Below are positions 10,900 through 21,465 of a stretch of 64,000 nucleotides of DNA, piece by piece. The DNA lies in contig JAFMOC010000072.1 in the NCBI GenBank assembly GCA_019802505.1, forward strand, positions 2,074,001 through 2,138,000, read 5' to 3'. Both the position numbers and the translations under genes were made by a program. The notes under the pieces were generated by a model, which searched no databases, was not told the DNA's origin, and saw only the letters and a list, made by a program, of their open reading frames with translations. How positions within the stretch are numbered: position 1 is the first letter of the stretch; each line of letters starts with the position of its first letter. The stretch is from Corydoras sp. C115. Taxonomy: Eukaryota > Chordata > Actinopteri > Siluriformes > Callichthyidae.

Positions 10900-12551
10900 C
10901 TGGAAGAAATAATCGGACAATAAGGACCCTTTCTGTATTTTGGGTTAACAAAGCAGATATAGTGCTATATTAATGAGCAGTTGGACAAAATGAGATGTGT
11001 AATAATAATAATAATAAAAATTTAACCTAAAAAGAATTGTTATTTATTTAATTTATAATTAATTTAGATTAAATTATATTCAATTCTGTCATTATGCAGA
11101 GTAAACAAAGAACAAAGCTATTGAAATGCAGTGACATCTAACAGGAAGTGTAAGATAGAAATTTTTTCACATATAAAAATACAGTAAATGCTGTTTTTTT
11201 AAGAACGTAAAATATTTTAACAAATTATTGTAATGATTTTCAAAAATTTGGGGTTTGACTAGTGAAAGGATTAGACAAGAAGTGAAAACTGGACTTGGAA
11301 TTTATTAAAAAAGCTCCTACAGCCATTTTGTTTTCCAGTATAACACACTTTACTGCTCTAACACACATGATGGCTGGTATTAATTTCTAAACTCTGGTAA
11401 ATAACTACATTCTTAAGTTGGGTGAGGACATGTTTTCATATTGTGTCAGCCGCTGGGGGTCTCTGGCGGGTCTCAGATTGGGGAACAGCATTAAATCAAA
11501 GCTAGTTACAGTTACAAGGAATGCAGAAGCCCTGAGTTCAGACCTTACCCGAGGCTTCGAGGTAGCAGAAGGTGCTGGTAATGGTGTGCAGGTCTTTGCT
11601 GGGGTCCCAGAACTTGGTGCCGTTAGGATGGCAGTGGGTCGAGGAGGCCGTGATGACAGAAACCCCAAGTGGCATTACCTGAGTCTGTGAGTCAGCCAAC
11701 AGGGCTCTGGGCCTGCGATATGAAAAAAAGAAAGGGGGGGAAAAGAGAAACCCACATCAAAGAGGGTGAATAATCCAAAGTCTTGCTCATGTTTAGCTGC
11801 AAGCAGTTTATAGAGCCACAAAGATCCTTTGTTCTGGGGCCAGCTATTGATTTTCTCCACCGAGTCCCTGAACCCAGCGCAATAACATAATTGTATCTCT
11901 GAAACCTGAATTCATACAGACTACACAAAAACATTTCCAGCTTTGTTTTGTCTGTCTGTCTGTCTGTCTATCCTTGATGGTGTAACACCTTAAAGCCAAT
12001 TCACTATGGATTTATTTCATAACATCACTCACGTTTTCTAATGACAAGCAATTCAAGATAGATTCTTAAATAAAATCTTGACCACATTTCTATAGTGATG
12101 AGCTCTCACTCACCCTTGAACACAGAGAATCATAATGGATGGATTTATATGGATTTATTTCATAACATCATTCACGTTTTCTAATGACAAACAATTCAAG
12201 ATAGATTCTTAAATAAAATCTTGAGCACATTTCTATAGTGATGAGGTCTCACCCTTGAACACAGAGAATCATAATGGATGGATTTACTATGGATTTATTT
12301 CATACCATCATTCACGTTCTCTAAAAACAATTCAAGATAGATTCTTAAATAAAATCTTGAGCACATTTCTATAGTGATGAGCTCTCACCCTTGAACACAG
12401 AGAATCATAATGGATGGATTTACATGGATTTATTTCATAACATCATTCACGTTCTCTAATGACAAACAATTCAAGATAGATTCATAAGTAAAATCTTGAG
12501 CACATTTCTATAGTGATGAGCTCGAACTCACCCTTGAACACAGAGAATCAT
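10406..12551 (-). CDS. cish: cish: cytokine-inducible SH2-containing protein (SOCS family), complete three-exon gene
   Basis: Coding exons are 12,551-12,532, 11,712-11,549 and 10,899-10,406, giving 678 nt (225 residues plus stop). CISH is a cytosolic feedback inhibitor of STAT5 signalling: its SH2 domain binds phosphotyrosines on cytokine receptors and its SOCS box recruits an elongin/cullin ubiquitin ligase. The protein starts MILCVQG (human MVLCVQG). An N-terminal stretch of about 54 residues follows, then the SH2 domain begins at GWYWG (residues 62-66). The phosphate-binding arginine is R88 in GTFLIRDS, and GPTNVRIEY lies further on. The SOCS box fills the last ~45 residues (SLQHLTRLAINR) and ends DYPFQL, as in mammals. 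It is slightly shorter than human CISH (258 aa), mainly between the SH2 domain and SOCS box. Splice sites are GTGAGT/CAG and GTAAGG/CAG. The start exon and promoter are tandemly amplified (separate entries). Identity is very secure. Confidence 0.96.
10900..11548 (-). other. cish intron 2
   Basis: GTAAGG...TTCTTCCAG, 649 bp, AT-rich, with a short (TAA)n run near 10,999. Contains no repeat family recognised here. Confidence 0.9.
11549..11712 (-). CDS. cish: cish coding exon 2
   Basis: 164 nt between acceptor TATCGCAG and donor GTAAGG. It encodes the variable N-terminal region, from PRALLADSQ to TFCYLEAS, just before the SH2 domain. Its last G joins GC of exon 3 to make Gly62 of GWYWG. Confidence 0.93.
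11713..12531 (-). other. cish intron 1
   Basis: GTGAGT...ATCGCAG. Holds a (TCTG)n tract near 11,945-11,970 and three extra copies of the start exon and its donor. Confidence 0.85.
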
Positions 12552-12555
12552 AATG
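12008..12555 (-). repeat. cish: Four tandem copies of the cish start exon plus adjoining intron
   Basis: Four direct repeats begin at 12,008, 12,151, 12,291 and 12,426 (periods 143, 140 and 135 bp). Read on the minus strand, each holds an identical 20-nt start exon (ATG to CAAGG) followed by a GTGAG splice donor. The ATG first bases are at 12,551, 12,408, 12,272 and 12,133; the exon ends are 12,532, 12,389, 12,253 and 12,114. Only the 12,551 copy has promoter sequence directly upstream, so the other three lie in intron 1. None has an obvious acceptor just upstream, so they look like alternative donors rather than cassette exons. Confidence 0.93.
12532..12551 (-). CDS. cish: cish coding exon 1 (start codon, MILCVQ, first two bases of Gly)
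   Basis: A 20-nt coding piece runs from the ATG at 12,551 to a GTGAGT donor starting at 12,531. The split Gly codon (GG|G) is completed by exon 2. This copy is chosen as the real start because it is the only one of four identical copies that directly follows the GC-rich promoter and TATA-like box. Confidence 0.9.
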
Positions 12556-12650
12556 AGGAGGAGTGAGCTCTGGTTTCCTTAACGTTGTCCGAAAGTTTGC
12601 CGTCGGTTCTGCGCGCTCTTCCCCAGAACACGGGCTCCGGCGAGCGGGCT

Positions 12651-12657
12651 TTAAATA
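12651..12657 (-). promoter_or_regulatory. TATA-like box of cish
   Basis: TATTTAA on the minus strand, about 100 nt before the ATG at 12,551 and inside a GC-rich promoter. A TATA position here would put transcription start near 12,622-12,628 and give a 5' UTR of roughly 75 nt. No transcript data were available. Confidence 0.5.
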
Positions 12658-12817
12658 GAATCCTCCGGCTGCGGCGCTCGGGGAGAACCTCGTCGTTGTT
12701 AAGCGGAGGTGCGAGCGGGAGAGCGAGGGCGACGACAGCGCGTCGGGTCCGGTGGGCAGGGGCGAAGTGAAAGCGTCGAAACAAGCGGAGCTTTTAGGCT
12801 CGTCGACGGCGTCCGAC

Positions 12818-12841
12818 TTCCAGGAACGACTTTTCTCCGAA
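12818..12841. promoter_or_regulatory. Proximal pair of STAT-type sites in the cish promoter
   Basis: TTCCAGGAA (12,818-12,826) and TTCTCCGAA (12,833-12,841) both fit TTCNNNGAA, with 6 bp between them. They lie about 165-190 bp upstream of the TATA-like box. Mammalian CIS is a classic STAT5 target whose promoter carries such sites in tandem pairs, so function is likely but inferred. Confidence 0.7.
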
Positions 12842-13136
12842 TCAGCCCGCGTGTGTCAGCGGCGCCCGTGACGCCATCGCCTCAGAAACAGGCTGCACCA
12901 TTCCCGGTACGAGACCCATTTATAGCGAGCGAGCGTTCTCAAACCCCGGCAAAGCAGCTCGGCTCGCGTTCACACGCCGGGTTTTTGTTTTTTTTATCAG
13001 CTTTAGAGGGATTTAGTCAGGACTGAAAACGCTTTCGCAACGAGAGCGTCGTGTTTTTTTTGTTTTGTTTTTTTTTTTTTTGTTTTTTTTGTTTTTAAGC
13101 TCGCGCATTCACACCGACGAGCCCGGAGTCAACCCA

Positions 13137-13156
13137 TTCTAAGAACTTTCCAGGAA
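13137..13156. promoter_or_regulatory. Distal paired STAT-type site, unit 1
   Basis: TTCTAAGAA (13,137-13,145) and TTCCAGGAA (13,148-13,156), only 2 bp apart and centred 11 bp apart (about one helical turn). This spacing suits two STAT dimers side by side. Confidence 0.65.
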
Positions 13157-13685
13157 AACGGAGCGCGAGGACGCGGCCCGCCAATCGTTGAGCTCGGTCT
13201 CGCCGCCGCCACGCCCCCGGTCTCTCCACTCGGCCCAATCGGGGCGCAAGGCACGTCCCCGTCGCTCCGCCCAAAACATTGCGCTTTTTTGGAAAGTCAG
13301 AGTGGAGCCAAGTTCAAAGAACAACCGCGTCATGACGCTTTTTATTACAGGTGTAGGTTCCATGTTCTCCCCGTGTCCGCGTGGGTTTCCTCCGGGTTCT
13401 CCGCTTTCCTCCCACAGTCCAAAAACATGGATCAAGTCGATTGAATTCTCAAAAATTGCCCCATATAGAGTGTGTCTGTGTGAGTGAGTGAGTGAGTGTG
13501 TGCCCAGCGATGGATTGGCGCCCTGTCCTGGTTCTATCTGCACGGCGCCCGAGACGTTCTCCCCTGGATGGGCATGGGGAACCCCACCGCGACCCTAATA
13601 GGGGATAAAGCGGGAGATAATGAATGAATGAATGTTTTTTTTTTTAAGCTCGCGCATTCACTCCGACGAGCCCGGAGTCAACCCA

Positions 13686-13705
13686 TTCTAAGAACTTTCC
13701 AGGAA
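13686..13705. promoter_or_regulatory. Distal paired STAT-type site, unit 2
   Basis: Exact copy of the unit 1 pair (13,686-13,694 and 13,697-13,705). Confidence 0.62.
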
Positions 13706-14242
13706 AACGGAGCGCGAGGACGCGGCCCGCCAATCGGTGAGCTCGGTTTCGCCGCCGCCACGCCCCCGGTCTCGCCACTCAGCCCAATCGGGGCGCAAGG
13801 CACGTCCCCGTCGCTCCGCCCAAAACATTGCGCTTTTTCGGAAAGTCAGAGTGGAGCCAAGTTCAACACGAGAAAGAACAACCGCGTCATGACGCTTTTT
13901 ATTACAGGTGTAGGTTCCATGTTCTCCCCGTGTCCGCGTGGGTTTCCTCCGGGTTCTCCGCTTTCCTCCCACAGTCCAAAAACATGGACCAAGTCGATTG
14001 AATTCTCAAAAATTGCCCCATATAGAGTGTGTCTGTGTGAGTGAGTGAGTGAGTGTGTGCCCAGCGATGGATTGGCGCCCTGTCCTGGTTCTATCTGCAC
14101 GGCGCCCGAGACGTTCTCCCCTGGATGGGCATGGGGAACCCCACCGCGACCCTAATAGAGGATAAAGCGGGAGATAATGAATGAATGAATGTTTTTTTTT
14201 TTAAGCTCGCGCATTTACTCCGACGAGCCCGGAGTCAACCCA

Positions 14243-14262
14243 TTCTAAGAACTTTCCAGGAA
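14243..14262. promoter_or_regulatory. Distal paired STAT-type site, unit 3
   Basis: Exact copy of the same pair (14,243-14,251 and 14,254-14,262), in the unit farthest from the gene. Confidence 0.62.
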
Positions 14263-14765
14263 AACGGAGCGCGAGGACGCGGCCCGCCAATCGTTGAGCT
14301 CGGTTTCGCCGCCGCCACGCCCCCGGTCTCGCAACTCGGCCCAATCGGGGCGCAAGGCACGTCCCCGTCGCTCCGCCCAAAACATTGCGCTTTTTCGGAA
14401 AGTCAGAGTGGAGCCAAGTTCAACACGAGAAAGAACAACCGCGTCATGACGCTTTTTATTACAGGTGTAGGTTCGAATCCCCATCTGGGCGGAGTTTCCA
14501 TGTTCTCCCCGTGTCCGCGTGGGTTTCCTCCGGGTTCTCCGCTTTCCTCCCACAGTCCAAAAACATGGATCAAGTCAATTGAATTCTCAAAAATTGCCCC
14601 ATATAGGGTGTGTCTGTGTGAGTGAGTGTGTGCCCAGCGATGGATTGGCGCCCTGTCCTGGGTCTATCTGCCCGGCGCCCGAGACGTTCTCCCCTGGATG
14701 GGCATGGGGAACCCCACCGCGACCCTAATAGAGGATAAAGCGGGAGATAATGAATGAATGAATGT

Positions 14766-14910
14766 GTTACAGCCGCTAAAGCGAACTCACCGTATCTTTT
14801 CTGGCATAGTGCTGTAATGATCGTACTTACATTTACTGTGCATTTAGGCATCTTCATTGGTATTGTTTTTTTTTTTTTTTAAAACAATAAAGCATACAAA
14901 TGATGATTTA
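14766..14910. other. Short spacer
   Basis: T-run at 14,866-14,880; nothing else. Confidence 0.3.
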
Positions 14911-15110
14911 CATTTGGTCATTTATTGGACGCTTTTATCCAAAGCGACTTACAAGCTGAACAGAGAGTTAATCACAACATCCCTGGAGCAATGAGGGTTA
15001 AGGGTCTTGCTCAAGGACCCACATTGGTGACTTCAGTGGACCTGGGATTTGAACCGCCAACCTTCAGATTGATAACCCAATGGCCTAATCACTGAGCTAC
15101 TGCGCCCCCT
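14911..15110 (-). mobile_element. Family B SINE (L2-like tail)
   Basis: Reverse-oriented tail CGCTTTTATCCAAAGCGACT and tRNA-like head ending GAGCTACTGCGCCCCCT. The B box GGATTTGAACC is kept. Confidence 0.85.
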
Positions 15111-15225
15111 GATAATGATAATGACGAAGAAGAAGATGATGATGATAATTGTACTTATAGTAATAAAAATCATCATCATCTCTATCATCATAACACTTAA
15201 CACTTATGTTATGGTATTATATATA
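15111..15225. repeat. ATG/ATC triplet-rich low-complexity tract
   Basis: GATGATGATGATAAT and CATCATCATC runs followed by AT-rich sequence. Confidence 0.7.
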
Positions 15226-15575
15226 ATTCATTCACTCATTGTCTTCCGCTTTATCTTCTACTAGGTTCCCCATGCCCATCCAGGGGAGAACGTCTCGGGC
15301 ACTGGGCAGATAGACCCAGGACAGGGCGCCAATCTATCGCTGGGCACACACTCACTCACACAGACACGCACACATACACACTCTATATGGGGCAATTTGG
15401 AGAACTCAATTGACTTGATCCATGTTTTTGGACTGTGGGAGGAAATCGGAGAACCCGGAGGAAACCCACGCAGACACAGGGAGAACATGGAAACTCCACC
15501 CAGATGGGTGTTTCGAACCGGGAATCCCTAGTGCTGAGAGGCGAACGTGCTAACCACAAAGCCACCGTGCCGCCA
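15226..15575 (-). mobile_element. Family A SINE, full length
   Basis: Tail ATTCATTCACTCATT to head GCCACCGTGCCGCC. Flanked by ATAATATATAAT-like sequence, consistent with a TSD in AT-rich DNA. Confidence 0.9.
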
Positions 15576-15600
15576 TAATATATAATAATAATATATAATT

Positions 15601-15935
15601 ATCCATCCATTATCCTCCGCTTTATCCTATATTAGGGTCGCGGTGGGGTTCCCCATGCCCATCCAGGGGAGAACGTTTCGGGCGCTGGGCAGATAGACCC
15701 AGGACAGAGCGCCAATCCATCGCTGGGCACACACTCACTCACACAAAGAATTCTGTTCTGGAGTTGGAGAATTCAATTGACTTGATCCATGTTTTTGGAC
15801 TGTGGGAGGAAACCGGAGAACCCGGAGGAAACCCACGCGGGAGAACATGGAAATTCCACCCAGATGGGGATTCGAACCGGGAATCCCTAGCGCTGAGAAG
15901 CGAACGTGCTAACCACTAAGCCACCGTGCTGCAAT
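15601..15935 (-). mobile_element. Family A SINE, full length
   Basis: Tail CCATCCATTATCC to head GCCACCGTGCTGC. Lies 25 bp from the preceding copy in the same orientation. Confidence 0.9.
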
Positions 15936-16227
15936 TATAATTATAATAAGAATAATAGTATCATCACCATTGTACTCACATAACACTTTAATTATAATAA
16001 TAATAATAATATACTTATCATATTTTTTTATTGTCATTATTATTGTATAATTTATAAAATCATTTGCACTGTCAACATATGTGCATGATCTTACGAATGT
16101 TGGATTTAATGCCTAAACAAAAATAACTCAAAATTTTTTAGCCTTCAACTCGATATAAAATATAATATCCAGATGGATTTGGCATCATGACCCTAAATTA
16201 ACAAATGACGAATGACGACGTAATTTC

Positions 16228-16680
16228 AAGGAATTTATTAATAGAGCGCTTTTTAGAATCGTACATTGTCACAAAGCAGCTTTACAGTGTTATATACATT
16301 TAAGCCCCCAAAGAGCAAGCCGAAGCGACAGTGGCAAGAAAAAACTCCGTTATGTTGCTATTTTAGGGAAGAAACCTTGGCAGGACCAAGAGTCAGTGGG
16401 GGACTCATCCTCCTTAAGTGGCCGGGCAGCATCAACAGTGTAGGACACAAATGTACAGATTGTGTGACGATCAGGTGACTATATTTAACAATTGGAAAAA
16501 CGTTAACAATTGGAAAACTATATAAGTCCAGTGAGGGCATCCTGCAGAACTGCCAGTGCAATAAAAACACAGGTTCCTTCCAGTAATTGTAGCCGCAGTG
16601 CTTCGGCAGAGCCATAGATTAAGAGCTGACGACACCTCCAGGAAAATGGCAACACCTCAAAAGCAACTAACAAGAAAACA
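16228..16680 (-). mobile_element. Family D LINE 3' end, subfamily with longer UTR
   Basis: Contains the CAAAGCAGCTTTACAG and GACAGTGGCAAG blocks. It extends through AACAATTGGAAAAC and CCAGTAATTGTAGCCGCAGTG, as at 34,446-34,785. Confidence 0.8.
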
Positions 16681-16934
16681 ATTGTGTAGTTTTTCCCACA
16701 TTTAGTAAAATTAGAAACATAGCTTTAAGACATCAACAATGCAACGATAATAATAAAATAAATAGTATTAAATGGTTAAATATTGTTACATTTCCCAGTA
16801 ACTTTTAGTATTAATGATAATTCCACCACACACTTACTCAAAGTCATGCCTTTTTCATATTCTGTGAAATAGAAATCTTTTGGTTTATTGTATAAAGTTT
16901 ATTCATGCTGTTAATGCATTCTGTTATTAGATTA

Positions 16935-17110
16935 TGTTAGGTTGTTAAATTATGTTAGGGAGGGGCCACAGCATCAAATAACAATCAGGTTTGACTCTTT
17001 TACAGTATAGTTGGTTTTCTCCATGGCTTCTGACTTGTGGTGTTCTTATTTGTAAGTCGCTTTGTATAAAAGCGTCTGCTAAATGACTAAATGTAATGTA
17101 AATGTAAATA
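16935..17110 (+). mobile_element. L2-like LINE 3' end
   Basis: AGTTGGTTTTCTCCATGGCT, then AAGTCGCTTTGTATAAAAGC and AAATGTAATGTAAATG repeats. Same tail as the LINE fragment at 48,812. Confidence 0.75.
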
Positions 17111-17910
17111 TATTATGTATCACATTTTAACACAAACACTGGCTTTTTAAAGAATAAAATCAGTGTTTTAATTTCTCTTATTGCGGCAGAAGGCCGTTTG
17201 CAAACGAATCGTTGAAAACTTCAATTCAGTCGTGTAGTTTTGTACGTATACATGTATAAATGTTTAAATGTCGGACATTCAGACAGTTTGGCTATTTTAT
17301 TGAAGTAAAATTCTGAGCAACAACTGGGAAACGAGAAGGTTTCATTTTGGTTAGGCCCCACAACCTCAGACATTATTCAAATCAGTTTACAGAAAATTCA
17401 AATTCTTTCACTGCAGAACAAAACCAAGAATATGCAGTTTGTGGAGGTCAGCTTTGTTTACTTGCAGAGCCTTTACCAAAAAAATAAATTTAATAAAAAA
17501 ACAAAACGTAAAATATAAAAGTTCACGATCTTGTTCAATTGTAGGAGTCTCATTAAAGCATTGCCTTATTTTTATTTCCTATCTTTGGTTTAATGTTGCT
17601 TATTTAGATTGTTGGTTCAAATGTTACGTTTAGATTTTTTTTTTGTGGATTAAACAAAATATTTCCATGCTGTTATTTTCTCCTGCTTTCGATTAGATTT
17701 ATTGAAACGCATGCGATATTCAGTCAGAATGAAAATTTTCTGTAAATCAAACATAGCACGTAACGTTCTGGTTCCTACTGCCACCTTCAGGATTTCTATC
17801 GACAAACGACACACGGTTCAATAAAAGTATTCATGTTTTGAGTTAGAGCTGCGATGTCAAACTCAAATGCACCGGGGGCAAAAACTCAAAGCACACTTTA
17901 TTAAACACAC
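17111..17910. other. Spacer, nothing recognised
   Basis: AT-rich unique sequence between cish and twf2. Short open frames lack homology. Confidence 0.3.
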
Positions 17911-18135
17911 TAAAAGGGTGTGGTAGCTCAGTAAATAGGGTTTTGGACTATCAATCTGAAGGTTGGTGGTTCCAATCCCAGGGCCATTGAAGTTACCAAT
18001 GTGGGTCCTTGAGCAAGACCCTTAACCCTAATTACTCCAGGGAAGCTGTATCAACCCTGTGATCTGATCCCACCCATTAGGTTAGGTACTTGTAAGTCAC
18101 TTTAAATAAAAGTGTCTACTGAATGACTAATATGC
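17911..18135 (+). mobile_element. Family B SINE
   Basis: tRNA-like head GTGTGGTAGCTCAGTAAATA, the GTGGGTCCTTGAGCAAGACC block, and tail TAAATAAAAGTGTCTACTGA. Confidence 0.85.
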
Positions 18136-18332
18136 AAAGAAAACAAATATATATTTTTGATTCTGAACGCATATCCTTTTAATGCGTTATATCTGCCAAC
18201 TACTCGCTTATGTCTCTTTTTCTTATTTCTTAATTAGTATTAATATTCATTATCCTATAATAATTATTCAGTACTCATCAGTACAGCATGTCCCCTTCAA
18301 GTTGCTATTTGTTTATCTATTCCACTCTGACA

Positions 18333-18392
18333 GGATACTTGTAAGACGCTTTGGATAAAAGCGGTGACTAAATGACCTAATGTAAAAGTAAA
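18333..18392 (+). mobile_element. L2-like tail fragment
   Basis: TTGTAAGACGCTTTGGATAA then AAATGACC; only the 3' end remains. Confidence 0.65.
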
Positions 18393-18484
18393 TGGTTTCT
18401 AAACATGAATATAAATAAAAACAGACAGGAATATTATTCCAAAATTAATAAACTTAAAATTTATACAACTTAAAATTCTTTGCT

Positions 18485-18855
18485 CTCTATAAAAATATTC
18501 ATTCATTCATTATCTCCTGCTTTATCCTCTATAAGGGTCGCGGTGGGGTTCCCCATGCCCATCCAGGGGAGAACGTCTCGGGCTCTGGGCAGATAGACCC
18601 AGGACAGGGCGCCAATCCATCGCTGGGCACACACTCACTCACACAGACACACTCTATATGGAGCAATTTTGAGAATTCAATTGACTTGATCCATGTTTTT
18701 GGACTGTGGGAGGAAACCGGAGAACCCGGAGGAAACCCACGCAGACACGGGGAGAACATGGAAACTCCACCCAGATGGGGATTCGAACAGGGAATCCCTA
18801 GCGCTGAGAGGCGAACGTGCTAAACCACTAAGTCACCGTGCCTCTATAAAAATAT
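18485..18855 (-). mobile_element. Full-length family A SINE with 14-bp TSD
   Basis: SINE 18,499-18,841 between direct repeats CTCTATAAAAATAT. Confidence 0.93.
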
Positions 18856-19546
18856 CTCATGTCAAATTTATTAAAGTTACAACTGTGAACATGCTGCAAA
18901 AATCATGAAAAAATAAAATAAAAATGATGTTTTTTTCACAAAAGTTAAAATAACACATCAAAACATTTAGTCTTGCTCTAGGGCCATTTTAGAAAAATAA
19001 ATTTAAACATTAAATATTTCTCCATTAATATTCCTTTCAAAATCACACTCATTCAAAATATGAGCATGGTCCAAAAATCTTTAATAACAATTATAATAGA
19101 TCATTGTAAAATCATCTGACGGGCCGGATATAATCGGATTACAAGATGGATATGGCCCGCCGGCTTTGAGTTTGACAGCTATGAGTTTGAAAATTTACAC
19201 CACATGTTAGAATAAAGAGAGCACTCCCAAAACCAGGAAAATAAATGTGCTTGGCTTAAAAACAAAAGAACACAATAGCCTTATAAAGGAAATGGTGCCA
19301 TGCAGAGTTTCATAGCTTTGTATATTTTGGCTGGTACATGTTGTGTTCTCCTCTCGGCCAACACAGGAGTTGGGTTTCTGGGAACTGAATCTCTGAGAAG
19401 TGATCTCCTCATTACTGCAAGTAGATGAATGTGTCGTTTCCAGGCAGGTTGGGGATCATTGTTTCCTGAAAGTGGGATGACCAAGGTCACTGGAACACTG
19501 GTTCTTAAATGATCATAATATCAAATGATTGATCAGCTTATGGGAG
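18856..19546. other. Spacer, nothing recognised
   Basis: AT-rich unique sequence; includes GGGCCGGATATAATCGG-type text near 19,120 but no known element. Confidence 0.3.
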
Positions 19547-19835
19547 GCACGGTGGCTTAGTGGCTTGGTGATTGGTGGTTAGCACGTTCGCCTCTCAGTG
19601 CTGGGGATTCAGCTTTGAATCCCAATCTGGGTAGAGTTTCCATGTTCTCCCCGTGTCCGCGTGGGTTTTCTCTGGGTTCTCCGGTTTCCTCCCACAGTCC
19701 TAAAACATGGATCAAGGTAAATTGAATGTTATAAATTGCCTCATATAATGGTGTGTGTCTGTGAGATTGAGTGGCATACTGTGCTGTGTGTATTGGGATG
19801 CCCCCAATGCTAGTAGAGGATAATGAATGAATGAT
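19547..19835 (+). mobile_element. Family A SINE, diverged
   Basis: Head duplicated for about 20 bp (GTGGCTTAGTGGCTTGGTGA then GTGGTTAGCACG); the 3' half is shortened. Confidence 0.82.
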
Positions 19836-20040
19836 TGATTGGCTTCATTAGCTTTTAACTACATTCTGCAGTTTTAATGTCAATGAATTTGTAACTAAAC
19901 CGCAGGATGAAGCCCCAAGATTTTGCAAATCCTTTAAGACCAAAGAAAGAAAATGAAGGAGTGCTGTCTGAGACTAGCTTACACAGTAACATAGATTGTC
20001 ATCTAAGACATGAAAGCTAAACACCACTGAGTGTTTTTAG

Positions 20041-20156
20041 GTGGGGGTCTTATATACACTTACCTGCTATTTTATTAGGTACACCTCCTCAGTTCAGCAC
20101 TTATTGTCTATTTTCAGTTTCACTGATCATATAGATGGACTTTGTAGTTCTAAAAT
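20041..20156. repeat. Dispersed DNA-repeat arm (ATTAGGTACACCT type)
   Basis: TATTTTATTAGGTACACCTC through CACTGATCATATAGATGGAC. It continues at 20,500-20,720 after a SINE insertion (GAGTGGATCAGGCATAGCAG) and resembles text around 59,400 and 60,520-60,730. The pattern is common in fish. Confidence 0.55.
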
Positions 20157-20471
20157 TCATTCATTCATTCATTATCTTCCTCTTTATCCTCTATTAGGGT
20201 CGCGGGGGGAGGGTTCCCCATGCCCATCCAGGGGAGAACGTCTCGGGCACTGGGCAGATACACCCAGGACAGGGCGCCAATCCATCGCTGGGCACACACT
20301 CACTCACACAGACACACTCTATATGGGGCAATTTGGAGAACTCAATTAACTTGATCCATGTTTTTGGACTGTGGGAGGAAAGCGGAGAACCCGGAGGAAA
20401 CCCACGCGGACACGGGGAGAACATGGAAACTCCACCCAGATGGGGATTCGAACCGGGAAAGTTCTAAAATT
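20145..20471 (-). mobile_element. 5'-truncated family A SINE with 12-bp TSD
   Basis: About 20,157-20,459, flanked by AGTTCTAAAATT on both sides. It lacks the tRNA-like head beyond GGTTCGAATCCCC and interrupts the repeat at 20,041. Confidence 0.9.
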
Positions 20472-20788
20472 ATATTCTGTAATCCATATGTTACTCAACA
20501 TGTCTGCTTTAGTACATTCTTCAAAGTCAAGGTATTAGGCTGGATGATTCTCAGTACTGCAATGATAATGAGATGGTGGTGGTGTGTTAGTTTGTGCTGT
20601 GCTGGTATGAGTGGATCAGGCATAGCAGTGCTGCTGGCCACCAATCAAAGCACACAGGTGTCCAGGTGATCCACTGCTCAGTGAGGGTCCTGATAATCAG
20701 AGGCTAGAATAAACGGGACTAACAAAACATGTCATCACAGGAGCAGGGGAAAAAAACTAAAACTTTTTTTGTTTCTCTACATAACTTG

Positions 20789-20945
20789 TCATGTTGGATA
20801 TATTCATTCATTCATTATCTCCCGCTTTATCCCCTACTAGGGTCGCGGTGGGGTTCCCCATGCCCATCCAGGGGAGAACATCTCGGGCGCTGGGCAGATA
20901 GACCCAGGACAGGGCGCCAATCCATCGCTGGGCATGTTGGATATA
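20789..20945 (-). mobile_element. 5'-truncated family A SINE with 13-bp TSD
   Basis: Only the 3' ~130 bp between direct repeats CATGTTGGATATA. Confidence 0.9.
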
Positions 20946-21052
20946 TAATAAAACGAAACATATTGTATTCGTTAAGGTTAAATTACAATATGAAATGTTT
21001 TTAGGGCATTTCTTCACATGATGGTAACTTTTCTAATTTAAAGTTTTTGAAG

Positions 21053-21412
21053 CTAGACAGGGTGGCTTAGTGGTTTAGCATGTTCTCCTCTCAGCGCTAG
21101 GGATTCCCGGTTCGAATCCCCATCTGGGTGGAGTTTTCATGTTCTCCCCGTGTCCGCGTGGGTTTCCTCCGGGTTCTCCGGTTTCCTCCCACTGTCCAAA
21201 ACATGGATCAAGTCCAATTGAATTCTCGAAATTGCCCCATATAGAGTGTGTCTGTGTGAGTGAGTGTGTGCCCAGCGATAGATTGGCGCCCTGTCCTGGG
21301 TGTATCGACCCAGCGCCCGAGACATTCTACCCTGGATGGGCATGGGGAACCCCACCCCACCCCCCGCGACCCTAATAGAGGATAAAGCGGAAGATAATGG
21401 ATGGATGGATGA
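21053..21412 (+). mobile_element. Family A SINE, full length
   Basis: Head GGTGGCTTAGTGGTTTAGCA to tail GGATGGATGGATG, with a short CCCCACCCC expansion. Confidence 0.92.
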
Positions 21413-21465
21413 AGCTGGACAGAGATCTGCAGTTAAAACATTATTAAATTAACATTATTAAAACA

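Larger units (their letters stand above)
13095..14765. repeat. Tandem triplication of a cish-upstream segment with STAT-type pairs and a SINE
   Basis: Three direct repeats at 13,095-13,643, 13,644-14,200 and 14,201-14,765 (549, 557 and 565 bp). Each runs: T-run; TTAAGCTCGCGC; a GC-rich block with a paired STAT motif, CCAAT boxes and GC boxes; then a 5'-truncated family A SINE ending in GAATGAATGAATG. Units 1 and 2 share a short SINE deletion (the GAATCCCCATCTGGG part) that unit 3 lacks, so 1 and 2 are closest relatives. Unit 1 also lacks a few bases (CACGAG) present in 2 and 3. Open frames across this block are by-products. Confidence 0.95.

Noticed and set aside
13188..14625. Open frames of 94-146 residues upstream of cish
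   Set aside because: They run across the triplicated GC-rich promoter block and its SINE, on both strands, with no domain.
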